DNA from: Gnetum montanum
Taxonomy: Eukaryota; Streptophyta; Gnetopsida; Gnetales; Gnetaceae
Direction of reading: 5' to 3'
Assembly (NCBI GenBank): GCA_015680685.1
Contig: MNCI01025409.1
Span: 780,123 to 844,122 of the forward strand
Length of the DNA stretch: 64,000 nt
A model generated the notes under the pieces. The model was not told where the DNA came from. It ran no database searches and saw only the letters and a list, made by a program, of their open reading frames with translations. A program made the translations under genes and the position numbers. Each line of letters starts with the position of its first letter. Within the stretch, counting starts at the first letter, position 1. Shown here one piece after another: positions 1 to 11,112 of this stretch.

Positions 1-2520
1 TTAAATGCCTTAACAAGGTTTTTCAGCTTGTGGTAGTCATTCATTCTCTTGGCTAGGTTCTTAGCAATTGTTCATTGATCAATGAATCAACTTCTAAGAA
101 CTTTAAGCTATGTGTTGGCTATCTTCAACTATTATTTTCTCTCTTCTTGGTGCTTGAATTTTACCTCATATAAGAGGTAAGAACTAGCCACTTGTTTTTC
201 TAATTCTATTCTTAGCCTCTTTGTGGCCAACATAGCTAGGTTTGCATATTAGAGGTTGGCAAGCTCTATATATTCTATCATCTTCTTGATCTGCAACTCC
301 TTTAGGTGTATTTCAACTTCATTGTTTGCATTTAAGCCATCAAATATTGGCTAGCACACATTGTCCCTTTGTTGGAGTTGCTCGAGGGTCTCATTCATCT
401 TTTCCTTGGCCAATTGTATCTCCTTTTTGTTCACCTCCTTGAGGAGCCCAACTGGGTCTCTGTAATGATTTTTGATCCTTTTGGATTTTAGGGCTTCATT
501 CTTTCAGGTGGCTACCTTGATGGCTATTTTTTGGTGAAGTACTTAGACTTCCTTCATTGAGAGATTTCTATTTTCTATTACCAACCTTCTCAAGTCAAGG
601 TTCACCTTAGCTAGCTACTCTTGTTATTATCAAATTAGCTCAACATATGATCTTTTTGTTGCTCAACCTTACACAAGTGATGAATGTTCTTGGGGAGGGG
701 CAAGTTTTCTTTATAGACTTGAGTCAAATCCTTATTGATGTGAAAATTCAAGGCTTCTGATAAGGAGGTGTCAAATACCATGGTCTCCTTCACATTTTCA
801 ACCTCTTTGATTCTTTCTTAAAGCTATTGAAAATCTTCATCTCATATGAGGTTTGTGTTGAGAATGGAAAGGTTAGAGAGATGGCCTATAACTTCACAAC
901 TTTAGTATCCAACCATTGGTTTTCAATGATGGTTGCCTACAATTGGGGATTGGTAATGATTAGTTTACCCTTTGTCGTAGTATCTCTAACTAGATTACTA
1001 TGATTTCATCTAGGAGATCAAATATGTTTGAAAGTCATTGCCTAGTTCCCATCAATCTTCATAACACCTCCTCATGCTGAACTATACTTAACTAATCACT
1101 TATTACTCCTTCAGATGCTTGAACATCTATCATGGTGGAAATGTCTGGTACTATTGCCATAGAAGCATTTAGGATGCCAACCACCCTATTAACCACCATC
1201 TCCACATATGTCTCTTGTCCATGGTGCTATATCACCAAGACAATCATTCTCCAAGCATATTTAGAAAGTCACAACATTCCAAAATGTCTCAAAGAATTCT
1301 TGTCCAAGGATGGATATCGTAACTTCTCAGGTGTTAGGATTCATTCTTGAAGGTGTCTATGTTTATTGTGTTGAGAACAAGGTAGTTTCCTCTAGCCAAC
1401 TCATGGTCCTCATGTTCTTGTTGAGATGGCTCAATGCTATATGGTAAAATGATGATCCTTTACCACCTACCAAATATTACTATTACTATAGTTACTACTC
1501 ACAAAGCTTTGGGCATCTCTCTGTAGTTGCACAAACTTCTAGTGTGATCTCCCCCATAGGTGGTGGTGATGGCCACTCCTCTTCCTATAACTTTGCAATT
1601 GCTTTTTCTTTTATCATCTCCTGCCAAGATTTAGTAGATGCATGATGAAGTGTATCATTTACATAGTGCACTATGCCTCCCCTCTTACAGAGTTTGTGCA
1701 TGATGCAAGGAAAAGGGAGTGTCTTCCTTCCTCTCTTATTTTCTTTAAATTGCTTCTGTATCTCTTGATAGATGAGCTAAGGAAGGTTGATAGGAAATTT
1801 ATCACTTAGAGAGATGCACACATGGGAAAAGAAGGTTGTGATCTTGCTAGGCCTCACCATTGGATTTAGGTGATATGTTGTGACTGTAAATCCTCGTACT
1901 CCTTGCAATCAATGCCATAACAACAATAGATCCGCTCTTTCTTGGCTTTAGGATCTACCTGGGTGAATATATTTGTCAAAGTTATCCCAGTGTTAGGTGA
2001 ACCAAGGACCTCCATGATGGCCTCAACTAAGTAGGATATGATGTTGTCTTTAATTTTAACCAATGCATCTCTCTACTTATTATTCCAAAATAGGTAGGTT
2101 TCCTCCATGTACCATTCTCCACTAGAGGAGAGAATGGGCCACATAGGAGACCCTTGTAATTATGTGTGGACTTCCTTGGGCACCACTTCTAAGAAGGGTC
2201 CAAAGTTGAGTTCTTGAAGAATTAAACTTTGAACCTCCTTGGTTTAGATCTTTTCAAGGCAAGCCTCTATTAATGTAACCTCTAGGTTGGACTTTGGCCT
2301 TGGTGCCTTACCTTACCTAGATTGGTTGGTTTAGTGGGTATCTGTAGAATAGATTCCATTTCAGGATCCTCTCTAAGAGGTCCGATCACAGGATTTGCTT
2401 TGGCTTATTACTCTTGAGGCTACTGTGGTTGTTGGTGGCCTCTTCCTTCTCATGGCTACTTCTCCCTTGGTTGGAAAGGTTCCCCAACTAGTGCTCTCCT
2501 CTTTGGTACCATCTATGATC
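1..2520 (-). pseudogene. Third ORF (env position) of element D, plant-transposon-protein-like, degraded and truncated by the window edge
   Basis: This is a broken coding region downstream of integrase. Around 1640-2063 the minus strand reads a block shared with C (21634-21906) and G (58695-59102), including KFPINLP, LPFPC and HKLCKRGG. It resembles the 'putative plant transposon protein' domain found in extra ORFs of plant Ty3/gypsy elements. Towards base 1 the translation becomes Leu/Lys/Glu-rich and coiled-coil-like (for example AKEKMNETLEQLQQRD near 370-420), as in the other two copies. Several in-frame stops mean it cannot make protein. Its function is unknown; env-like ORFs occupy this position in Athila-type elements, but I see no signal peptide or membrane segment. 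Confidence 0.6.
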
Positions 2521-4366
2521 ACAAACGTAGCCAAGGATTAGCAATTAATGTATAACATTTAGTTCCTTTTTGATACCTTTCTCATTTGGTTAGGTTACAC
2601 TTAGGTTCATTGATGATCTTGGTAGGTTCATTATTTTATTCATTAGCGACCAAAATATTTGTTTGTAAATTTAACCCAGTGTAAGAAAGATTTTTAATAA
2701 TATTTTAATGGTTAAACCTTGGGGAGTTAGAAAAATTTCTGAATTTTTTTTATCATAAACCAAAGTCTTGTGGTCTTCATGATGTAAAGCTTACCTTTGA
2801 TAACTAGGGGGATCAAAAAATGAGGTTAATCAGACAAATGTTGTGGAAGTTAAAGTGCTTGAAAGGTCTTTGGGCTCTAAAAATGGAAAAACCTCCCCTT
2901 TTGTTGAGATGAAAATGTAAAAAAATGACTAAGTGAGGACACATATATATAGCATTTTTGTATTGGGTCAATGGGGATGCATCAACATCGTTATTTGTAA
3001 TAATTTTCCACATAGAAAACTAAGTAATTTGAAAGAGTTTCAAGATGAAATTAGAGTCCAAAGGAATCTAGAAAAGCCTAGACTAATGAAAAATCATGGA
3101 AGAGGACATGAGATTAGCTAAGAAAAGGAGATTTTGTAGAGAATTAAATATGCCAAGGATTGTAAAACTAGATGTTTATTATGTAAAATGATGGAATTGA
3201 ATGAAAAATAACTAAGGGAAAGGAATTTTAATGGAGCCAAACCAAAGAGTATGCAAGTCAGTCCTTCCCATAACAAGCTCATGCTATTAATGGCCATGCA
3301 TGCCCTTATACCTAGAATTTTGTAGGTACTAGGGATGATTAATGATCATGGATCCATAAAAATCAAATTCATATTAGAAATCATTGAAGGATTAGTACAT
3401 ACCACAAGATACACAATAATTAACCATGATAGGAGGTAGTGAGGTGGTCGATGAAAAGAGTTGAATGATGGAAGAGAGAGAGAATGGTAATAGAGTCTTG
3501 CATTCTAAACATGTGGTTAATGTGACCTAATATTTCCCCATCCTTATTCAAAACTAGGTCCATCCACTTTAAGTGACTTTGCATTGACACATTTAGACTG
3601 TTTGACTCTTTAAATCCATGACCACCCCCAAAGGTCACCCACCATTTCAAATAGAGAAGAAAAGAGAAGTAGGAAGTTAGAAAGGACCTTAGTTTGAGGG
3701 GTGCCTTTAGGTATGGGTAACATGTCTTTCTAGCCCCATAACCAATTCTTATAATCCATTATTGTATCTAAGGGATGTGCTTTGAATTCCCATGTGTTTT
3801 TTCTCTTTTTTTTTTTTTATGAAAATCACACCTTACAAAGACATTCTTCTAGTTAGTGATTGATAGTAGGAATGGTGAAAGATTAATGAGAATACCCATA
3901 GAAATCAAGAAGGTAGTTAGGTACAAAAGGTAATAAGTCCCCTTGAAGCCACACTCATATCTATTCCACTTTATTCATTCTAAGTCCATTAAGTATCAAG
4001 GTTATTGATTCTTTTATAAGTTGTAGTTAAGAAAGGACCTCATGCTTGCAAGATGAAAGAACTCCATGTAGTTAAGAATGCCATAGGAAAATCAATGTTC
4101 CATTAATTGATGTCATAATAAAAATGAAATCCAATTATTGAGTAATCAATCCAAACATGAAGTATAGTTCAATTGAAATTTGAGTAATTAGCATCCATAT
4201 TAAGTGCTAGAATCCTAATGGGTAATAAAGAAGAAAACACATGTAAGAAAAATTAAACAAGGAAAAATATGTAAAATAAGTTTCAAAATTCTCAAGAAAA
4301 TGAAAAACATATAAAGAATAGTGTAAGGTAAAAAATGTTAAAAAACGAGGGAGACATTGCAAAATA
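2521..4366 (-). other. Non-coding spacer of element D between integrase and ORF3
   Basis: About 1.8 kb lacks credible coding sequence; the short ORFs here are not shared with the equivalent spacer of C. It contains a TATA plus palindrome module at 2940-2990 and a conserved block at about 3690-3760 containing GGTATGGGTAACATGTC, preceded in element sense by nothing recognisable and followed by a pyrimidine-rich run. The same block is present in B, C and E. Confidence 0.6.
2940..2990 (-). promoter_or_regulatory. Putative internal promoter upstream of ORF3 in element D
   Basis: On the minus strand, a short stretch with GATGCATC-like words (ATGCATCAACATCG on the plus strand) is followed by a TATA run at 2943-2951. 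ORF3 begins about 400 bases further on. Word content and order match the U3 end of this lineage's LTRs (D LTR: TATA at 34625-34632, palindromes at 34640-34760). Promoter activity is inferred, not shown. Confidence 0.45.
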
Positions 4367-5530
4367 TTAGCATGGATGACCATCTCTCCCATGACTGAGT
4401 TGGAAGGGAAAGATTTGAAAGATAGAATGTGCTTGTACATTAGTTGAGGTGTTCTTGCCACTAGTTACCCTTAACTCCATGAAAGGTTTCACTTGTTGAA
4501 TGTTGACTAGAAACCATTTGTCTAGTCTAGAACAGTGATAAATCATCATGGCCCTAGATGAAAAAGTTGTATGAATAGTATAAGATCCTTTCCATAGTGT
4601 TTGGAATTTTTTGTATTGAGGTACATGCATGGGGTTCCAGTAAAGAACCTTATCTCTAGATTGGAATTTTACTTTCCTTATCTTTAAGTCATCACATTGT
4701 TTGGTGTGTGCCTTGTGCACTTCATTCATGAACAAGGCTACTAATTAGTTTTCATCTAGCACATTTAATGTCATTAATCTTTCTCTTTGGGCTAGACTCA
4801 AATCAAGGTAAAGTTTAGAAGCCATTGAATTATTTCCTTGTTGGTGAATTTTCCTTGATCATTAGCTTGGGGGTGGTATGGAGTTGTAAGTTTGTATTCT
4901 ACCCCCAAGCATTGAATTAGTTTCTAAAAAGTTGCACTTTTAAAATATTCTCTATTATAAAAAAATAGTGTCCTTGGCACACCAAACCTATTATCACATT
5001 TTTTTGGACAAATTATGCCATTGTAGAGAATGAATAGTTAGTGATGGTGGTGGCTTAGGCCCACTTAGTGTAGTAGTCAACTATGATGATGATGCATGTC
5101 TTTCCATTGAACATGAGGTTCAATGGATCCCATAAAATTGATGCCCCAAAGATTGAAAGGTTCTAGTGGTTAGATCCACTGTTGGAGTCCTTCCATCTAT
5201 GTAGTCATCCCTCCATATCTTTGGGATTTGTCACAAGAACCAAAGAACTAATGGAAAAATCTGAAGATCATTGGCAAGTAATATCTTGCGATGAGAATTT
5301 TAATAGAAATCCTCCTCCTAGCATAGAGGCCCCCACAAGGGTCTTCAAGAGCATCCTAGAGGACTCAAAGTTTATCAGCATCAGGTACACATCATCAGAC
5401 CAAGCCATCAATACAACTCTTGTAGAGGTTGCCCTTAATTTCCATGTAGTGTTTGGCTTGGTGAAGAACCTATTATTTCTTTCTATTATCCCATTCTTGT
5501 GGCATTTCCTAAGTAGGAAGGACAAGATAT
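4367..5530 (-). pseudogene. Integrase of element D, inactivated
   Basis: Retroviral-type integrase would join element cDNA to the chromosome. The minus strand shows the HHCC zinc-finger region near 5180-5400 (in shifted frames), the first core aspartate in VDYYTKWA near 5050-5090, and a C-terminal part at 4367-4735 with LWKGSYTIH and MIYHCSRLD, typical of this group's integrase tail; there is no chromodomain. The second core aspartate is lost: near 4950 the segment equivalent to ISDNG reads FFYNR. Frameshifts and stops confirm a dead copy. Confidence 0.7.
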
Positions 5531-5539
5531 AATCATACC

Positions 5540-6860
5540 AGTTGGAATCTTTGGGATTTTAAACTTTACCAACTTTGGCAAGAGGAGTTCTTCTAGAAAT
5601 TAATTAGATAACAATCCTTCATCCTTCTTCTTGTCCCATTGTAACTGAGAAAATTGGTCAACGACCTCATTCTCAATCCCCTTTCTATCCATCATAGTAA
5701 GAACAAACTTCTGAAGAATCACTTGCCATCATATGACACAAGGGCTCATTAGTGATTTGTACACAAGGAAGCAAATAACACTATGGTTTATGTGCATAAA
5801 AACTTGATATCTAAGTACACATTCCCTAAATTTCTCTAAGGCATATAGCACTATCATGAGTTCTTTTTTCAGTGATGGTGTAGTTTAGTTGTGCACCAAA
5901 AATACTTTAGCTTACATACTGCATTTAGTAGCGATGTTTGTGATCATCCAATTATGTAAGCATGGCCCCCAAAGCATAATTGAATGCATCAATCATGATG
6001 TGAAATGGACTAGACTAGTTAAGTACCTATAGAATTGAAGTTACTATGAGCTTATGTTTTACTTGTTGGAATGCACTCTTGCAATTCTTGATCTAGCTGA
6101 AAGGTGCATCTGTCTTAGTTAGCTCAACCAATGACTTAGTGATTTTTGATAAGTTCTCGATGAAGTGCCTATAATAACCAATGTGGCTAAGGAATGAACT
6201 TACAACCTTTACCATTTCTGGTTGTCTAGTTATTCCTTGGATAACCCATACCTTTTCCAACTTCATCTCAATCCCTTTGCTAGGAATTATGTATCCCAAG
6301 AAAATGCTTTCTTGGACTATCAAGTAGCTCTTTTACCAGTTGAGCTTAAATTTGGTATTCATATATCTTTGAAGTACCTACTCAAGATGGTCCAAGGCTT
6401 TCTTATATGTAGTTTCATAGCTAGAGAACTTATCCATGAAGACTTATATACCACTACCAATTTTTTGTTGAAAGATGCTAAGGACCAATCATTCAAATGT
6501 ACTAGGAGCATTGCATAGGCTAAAGGGCATCTTCCCATATGCAAAAATATCCCATGTACTTGTAAATGTAATTTTTGCCTAGTCTTCTAGTGCTCTTTGT
6601 ATTTGGTTATAGCCACTATAAACATCCAAGACGCTATAGTAACAATGGCTTGTTATGGTATCCAATACTTGGTCAACAAAAGGCAATGGAAAGTGATCTT
6701 TGTAAGTTGCCATGCTCAATAGTTGAAATTCTATGAAAACTCTCCATTTTCCTCCTTTAATTGGAATAATAATGAATGGGCTAACCCAATCACTATCTAC
6801 AATCAAGTAGATGAACCTAGCCTTGAGGAGTTATTCAATCTCCTCCTTGATGACCTACTT
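5540..6860 (-). pseudogene. Reverse transcriptase/RNase H of element D, inactivated
   Basis: The N-terminal RT part is at 6579-6806 (SDWVSPFIIIP, KDHFPLPFVDQVLDT, SGYNQI) and the connection/thumb at 6093-6323 (FLGYIIPSKGIE, FLSHIGYYRHFIENLSKI). The catalytic box reads FMDK near 6430, where relatives have FMDD, so the second metal-binding aspartate is lost. The end of RNase H appears near 5640 as VVDQFSQL, where B keeps VVDHLSRL. Several stops and frameshifts lie in between. The order RNase H then integrase is normal for Ty3/gypsy. Confidence 0.75.
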
Positions 6861-6941
6861 GAACTTCCATCCTAGCTTGAATTTTCCAAGGTTTTTGATC
6901 ACCATCCTATCTTCTAAGGATCTTATAACTTAGAAGGGGGN

Positions 6942-7835
6942 CCACAAGGTCTCGACAAGCTTAGAATGTGATTTCAAGGATCCCATAACCTTTACAAATT
7001 TAGCTCCACTCTAGAGTGTTTTGATGCTACATAAATATTCAATCTTGTAGGATCCTAACAACCTAAATAATGATGCCTTCTTGCAAGAAGCACATCAACC
7101 CCAACAAGGCAACAAGAGAGAAACAAAATTACAAGGAAATAATGTAACTAATTTATAGATCCTTGTACTTTGAAGCCCAACTACAATAACCAATCAAGCT
7201 AATGATTTGACAACTAAAGTACACAAGTACAATATACAATGATTGAATGATAGTGACAATGCTTTCTTAAAACTTGCTATAAAACTTGCATAGTACCCAA
7301 GAGAATGAAGTCTTCTTATATCCTTTATGTTTTCAAAAACACCTTAGAATTCATGCAGTGACTATCTAATGGCTAGTGAAGGAATCTCCTTCAAGATTGA
7401 GATGTCTCTCTGAAATTAACTTCAAATCTAGGGAGATGTCCCTACTTAAGGTGAGACATATTTGAGGAGACATATTTAGAGAAATGTCTCTTCTACAAAT
7501 AATACACCTCTTGTTTTCAAGAGATGTATTCTCTAGAAGCTCTTCATTTCAACCAGGATGTCTTCTACTTCTAATAGATGTCTTCTCAACTTTTGAACTT
7601 TGATTCTTAAGGCTTCCTCTTATTGATCTAGCTTCCTCATGATACTCAAAGCATCTTCATTTTACTTGTAGTCTACATTATTTTTCTTACTCTCATTTTT
7701 CTTATGAAATCCTTATTCATGATATCCATGCTTTCTAGAGTCCTTATCCTTTCTCCCATTTTGTCTATGAGGTCTTTGTCCATGTTCTCTTCTTGTAAAC
7801 AAAACAGCCATACAAACATCCTTTATTCTTCATTT
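6942..7835. other. Unassigned inserted or replaced segment within the pol of element D
   Basis: About 900 bases have no counterpart in the pol regions of B or C. They start after an ambiguous base (N at 6941) and end shortly before the protease sequence resumes near 7850. On the minus strand, 7800-7540 reads a basic stretch (DKDSRKHGYHE) and then a charged, heptad-like stretch (EEALRIKVQKLRRHLLEVE), which could be a gag fragment of another retroelement. No terminal repeats or target duplication are visible. An assembly join at the N is also possible. Confidence 0.35.
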
Positions 7836-7849
7836 TTCTTAGATTTTTG

Positions 7850-8330
7850 AGATACCAAAGGTTAAAATATTCTATTGTACCTAGCCATACCCTTTTCATA
7901 ATTATAGGGAAGTCCCCCTTGTAATTTTTTACATGGATCATAAGAAAACCAATAGGATAGGATCATCCACAAATAGTGATCACAATGTCCTCCATCAACC
8001 CTAGAGGAATAGTCATGGACTAATCTACCAACTCTAATCTAAAGTTACTCTTTTTCAAGTAGTTATATTCAAAGCCTTGTACATTTTTTGAAAAATAAAG
8101 TCAACTTTGAAACCTGAATCTAGGATGAGAAGACTCCCAAGATCATATCATTTCCTAGGAAGATGATCAGCATTTATCTAATCTATGGTTGTTAGGGTCA
8201 ACATGACAGTGTGAATTTGGGGAGATGTTTCATTTGAAGGTAGCTAGGTAGTATTTTCAGAGGTAGAGATAGTAGTGTTAATAGCCATGGGTGTTTTCAA
8301 GAGCTTTTGGGAGCTACTAATTCTAAAGGA
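7850..8330 (-). pseudogene. Protease region of element D (DSG-type), degraded
   Basis: This is the aspartic protease that would process the Gag-Pol polyprotein. The minus strand reads LDSGFKVDFIFQKMYKAL with the active-site Asp-Ser-Gly at 8112-8120; the parallel site is NSG in C and DLG in B and F. The downstream part matches the conserved 'Arg-Ala-Trp' patch of the other copies near 7880-7910. Open stretches are short and interrupted. It sits between the gag end and the foreign segment at 6942-7835. Confidence 0.6.
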
Positions 8331-8746
8331 TGGCCTCTTATGATGCTTTGTTTTAGGACCACTTCAATGGATATTTGGATATAGATTCATTGCTCTCATA
8401 GCATTTTTTGTGTAGGCAAAAAATATGTAGTTGGTTATGGTGTAGAACTTAAGGGGTGCTAAGGAGGATGGAAGGAAAAAGAAGACTCCCCCATTTGGAG
8501 AAGTTTCTCTATAGTATTTTAAGGTGTAGTAGTGGTAAGAGAAGGAGGCATGGCTAGAGGAGTCATGCAAGGATATAGACTACTGGAAATTTTATTCATA
8601 GGGATCAGGTTGTCAGTAAGGATATTACAATCATGATGGTAGTATCTCCATGACTATGAATGTTGCCACTACTGATATTCCTCGAGATTGAGGATGCACT
8701 CCACTCTGATTATATGTTTGTTGATGGAACTACTGCTTATAGTTGC
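8331..8746 (-). pseudogene. C-terminal Gag linker of element D (left piece)
   Basis: This is the Tyr/Pro/His-rich linker between the Gag zinc-knuckle region and protease, cut by element C. It matches the equivalent linkers of B (16800-17250) and C (28260-28740), for example the segment ending in the plus-strand text GATGGAACTACTGC. The reading frame is broken. The rest of this gag lies at 31713-33727. Confidence 0.6.
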
Positions 8747-9552
8747 TAATGAGCAGTGAGTAGATCCTACATTCAATCATATGAATTAAAAATGTTCATG
8801 TGTAATCTAATTCAATTCTGTAGACTTTAGTTCTCTAAGTGCACGTCAGCTAAGATAGTGAATCTAGGGATGTGTTCATTCTTAGTTCCACTTGTATAAG
8901 TTCAAGCCTATGATTAAGTGTAACTAATGCACATGATTTGTATCATTTTATATTTTTATGTATTTTAGCCTAAGTGTAAGAAAATTTGAGTAAGTATTAA
9001 TTAATCTAATAACTATCCAATTCCTTAGACTAAGTCCTCACATTACCATCTAGTCCCACCTATTATACACATCCTGAACACATCACAATGCTACAAGGTT
9101 ATCAAGCATAAGCACTACTGGGATTATGAAGTGTTAACGTATGCTCGAGGTGATCGTACTTATGTGTATTAACTATTCATATTTAATTATTTAACTAAGG
9201 ACATGGAAATAAATTTCATGAATAGTAAAATACATTAAAGTAAACATTATGCTAATTCCAAATGCTACAAGGTTTATCAATAATCTCATCTTTATTATTG
9301 TTACATTGAAGTATCTAGGTACATTAGTGTTTAAATAAGGATCCATACACTTCTTAACTCCTATTGCAAATACTTGAAAAATATTATAACTATTGGAAAA
9401 GCAAACTACAAGAACTTTATTAAGTTACTAAATGAAAAATGTGATAAATGTGGTGGATGAGGCAAACATAAACACTTCATTGAAACATATGCATCAACAC
9501 ATCTCCTATCTTTCGATGCATCGACAAGTACACATCGATAGGGATGCATTGA
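8747..9552 (-). repeat. 3' LTR of element C (inner end deleted)
   Basis: It begins TAATGAGCAGTGAG, a decayed TGATGAG terminus, and aligns through most of its length with the 5' LTR at 30815-31707. Shared landmarks include CACTTGTATAAG, CACAATGCTACAAGG and the AATAAAGATGAG polyadenylation-type word on the minus strand. The copy at 31707 continues to TTCATCA, whereas this one changes into internal sequence near 9552, so a short deletion removed the LTR/polypurine-tract junction. Confidence 0.85.
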
Positions 9553-9774
9553 TGGAATCAACTGAACAAAAGGAGGAATAAGCTTCTTACAAAATTTGGG
9601 AAGGCATGGAACCAATGACTAATTGACTGACTTAAAGTAATGCCAAGTGCCCAAGTGTATGGATTGACAATGTTTACAAAAATATGTGTTCATGGAAAAA
9701 TAAAATTAAACATCTTTACAAAAATCAACAACTAGAATTCCTATGATGGATAAACATGAGAAGAAAATAAAATA

Positions 9775-10252
9775 GTCATAGGAGGTGAAGGCTCCTAAGA
9801 TATTGAAGGACCTTCTCCTACCTCTAGTGCTTATGGTGGTTGAGGTTGAGGCTATGGCAATTGTAGTTGTCTTGTTGTAGTTGCTACTTTTGGCATAAGA
9901 TGAAAATCATCTAGCAAAGCTTTCATCTTCTCCTCCTTGCTTTGGGGATCGTACATGGTGCGCATAGCATTGTTGATGTGGGCTGGTATAGGAACATCCC
10001 ATGGATAGGGTATTACTAGAAATAACTTCTTAACTTTGACAAACCAAGCAATGAACTATTTGTCTTTGATGTCAAATGCTCTAATAGAATTTTGCAACTC
10101 TTGGTAGTCATTCATTCTCTTGGATAGGTTCTCCAAAACCCATCATTGATCTATGATGTATGTGTAGAGAACTTCAAGCTTGGTTTTGTTTCATTTCCTT
10201 GTGATACTTGAACTCTACCTTGTACAAGAGGTACAAGCTAGCCACTTACTTT
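9775..10252 (-). pseudogene. ORF3 C-terminal part of element C, cut off by element B
   Basis: The minus strand encodes the tail of the third ORF, ending in a Pro/Gln-rich stretch (PQPQPP near 9835) and preceded by a charged region. It aligns with 20-260 of D and with 56760-57150 of G. Element B entered at ACTTT (10248-10252, repeated at 20227-20231). Stops interrupt it. Confidence 0.6.
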
Positions 10253-11095
10253 TGATGAGCAGCAAGGTATGCCTACGTCCAACCATATGAATATGAGCAT
10301 TCATGATTGATCAGATCAAACTCTAAGTATTAAGTGCTTATGAACCTATGTAGAACAAGGATGAGTTATGTGGTCGTTGTCTTCCCAAGCTTACTTGTAA
10401 GGCACAATTATATGGTTAAGTAAACTCGAGGTATATGATTTTTTATATTTTCTATCTTGGTCTCCTAAGTGTGTGAAATGAAAATATTTAGTTAACTAAT
10501 GGGTTTCTATAACTCTGATGTTGATTAAATCCTAACACCAGCATCCGTTCCCACTCCCTGAACACATCCTGAACCAGTGTAACACTACTAGGCTTGCCAA
10601 ACACTAGTTGTTACTGAGTCACCAAGTGTTCCATGTATGTTCAAAGTGGTTGTGCTGAGTGTGCTAATTCATTGATAATTAATAATTCTATAGAAATAAC
10701 ATTGATTAACTAATGAGAGCATCAAATAACAGTAAATAACATTAAATGCAATAATTAAGCTATTCTAAATGTTTCAAGGTTTATCACAAAGCTCATCTTT
10801 ATTTTTAGACACAAGGTGTGCTCAGGTACATAATCCTTGAATAAAGATCTATTCACTCTATGACTCCTACTATGGGCACCCAGAAATAATTCTAAATCTA
10901 GAAGAGAAAAATTGCAAGAGTTCGGCTAAAGGACTAAAAAATATACTACTCAAAACCAAGTGCCCCTATTCCTTATTTATAGACAACGAGATAGGTTCCG
11001 ACATCATGTGTCTGATGTCACTTGGGCAAATCTAATATCGCGTATCCAATATTGAGGGTCTGATATTGAGGGGTCCCTTATTTGATGACTCATCA
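10253..11095 (-). repeat. 3' LTR of element B
   Basis: It starts TGATGAGCAGCAAGG and ends GACTCATCA, and pairs with 19394-20226. On the minus strand the order is ATATC/ATATT palindromic words (about 11032-11070), a TATA run in CTATAAATAAGG near 10975, and AATAAAGATGAG near 10790. This is the expected U3-R order. Confidence 0.95.
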
Positions 11096-11112
11096 TACCC
11101 CCATGATGGAAT
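11096..11112 (-). other. Polypurine tract region of element B
   Basis: Next to the 3' LTR the minus strand reads CATCATGGGGGTA immediately before TGATGAG. The G-run matches the expected plus-strand priming site, and element G has a similar CATGGGGCTT at the same place (56559-56570). Confidence 0.6.

Larger units (their letters stand above)
1..8746 (-). mobile_element. Element D, left part: Ty3/gypsy 3' half (ORF3, spacer, pol, gag end)
   Basis: This is the 3' half of a decayed minus-strand Ty3/gypsy element whose 5' part resumes at 31708. Reading leftwards from 8746 it holds the end of gag, protease, RT/RNase H, integrase, a non-coding spacer and a third ORF that runs off the window at base 1, so its 3' LTR lies outside. 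Element C is inserted at 8746/8747: the last five bases here are GTTGC and the five after C are CTTGC, a target duplication with one change, and the gag sequence continues on the far side. Stops and frameshifts occur throughout. Calls rest on alignment by eye with the parallel regions of B and C. Confidence 0.85.

Noticed and set aside
5182-5532. Overlapping 116- and 85-codon frames on both strands as genes
   Set aside because: Both are shifted or opposite-strand shadows of the integrase zinc-finger region of element D; the family translation is in another frame.
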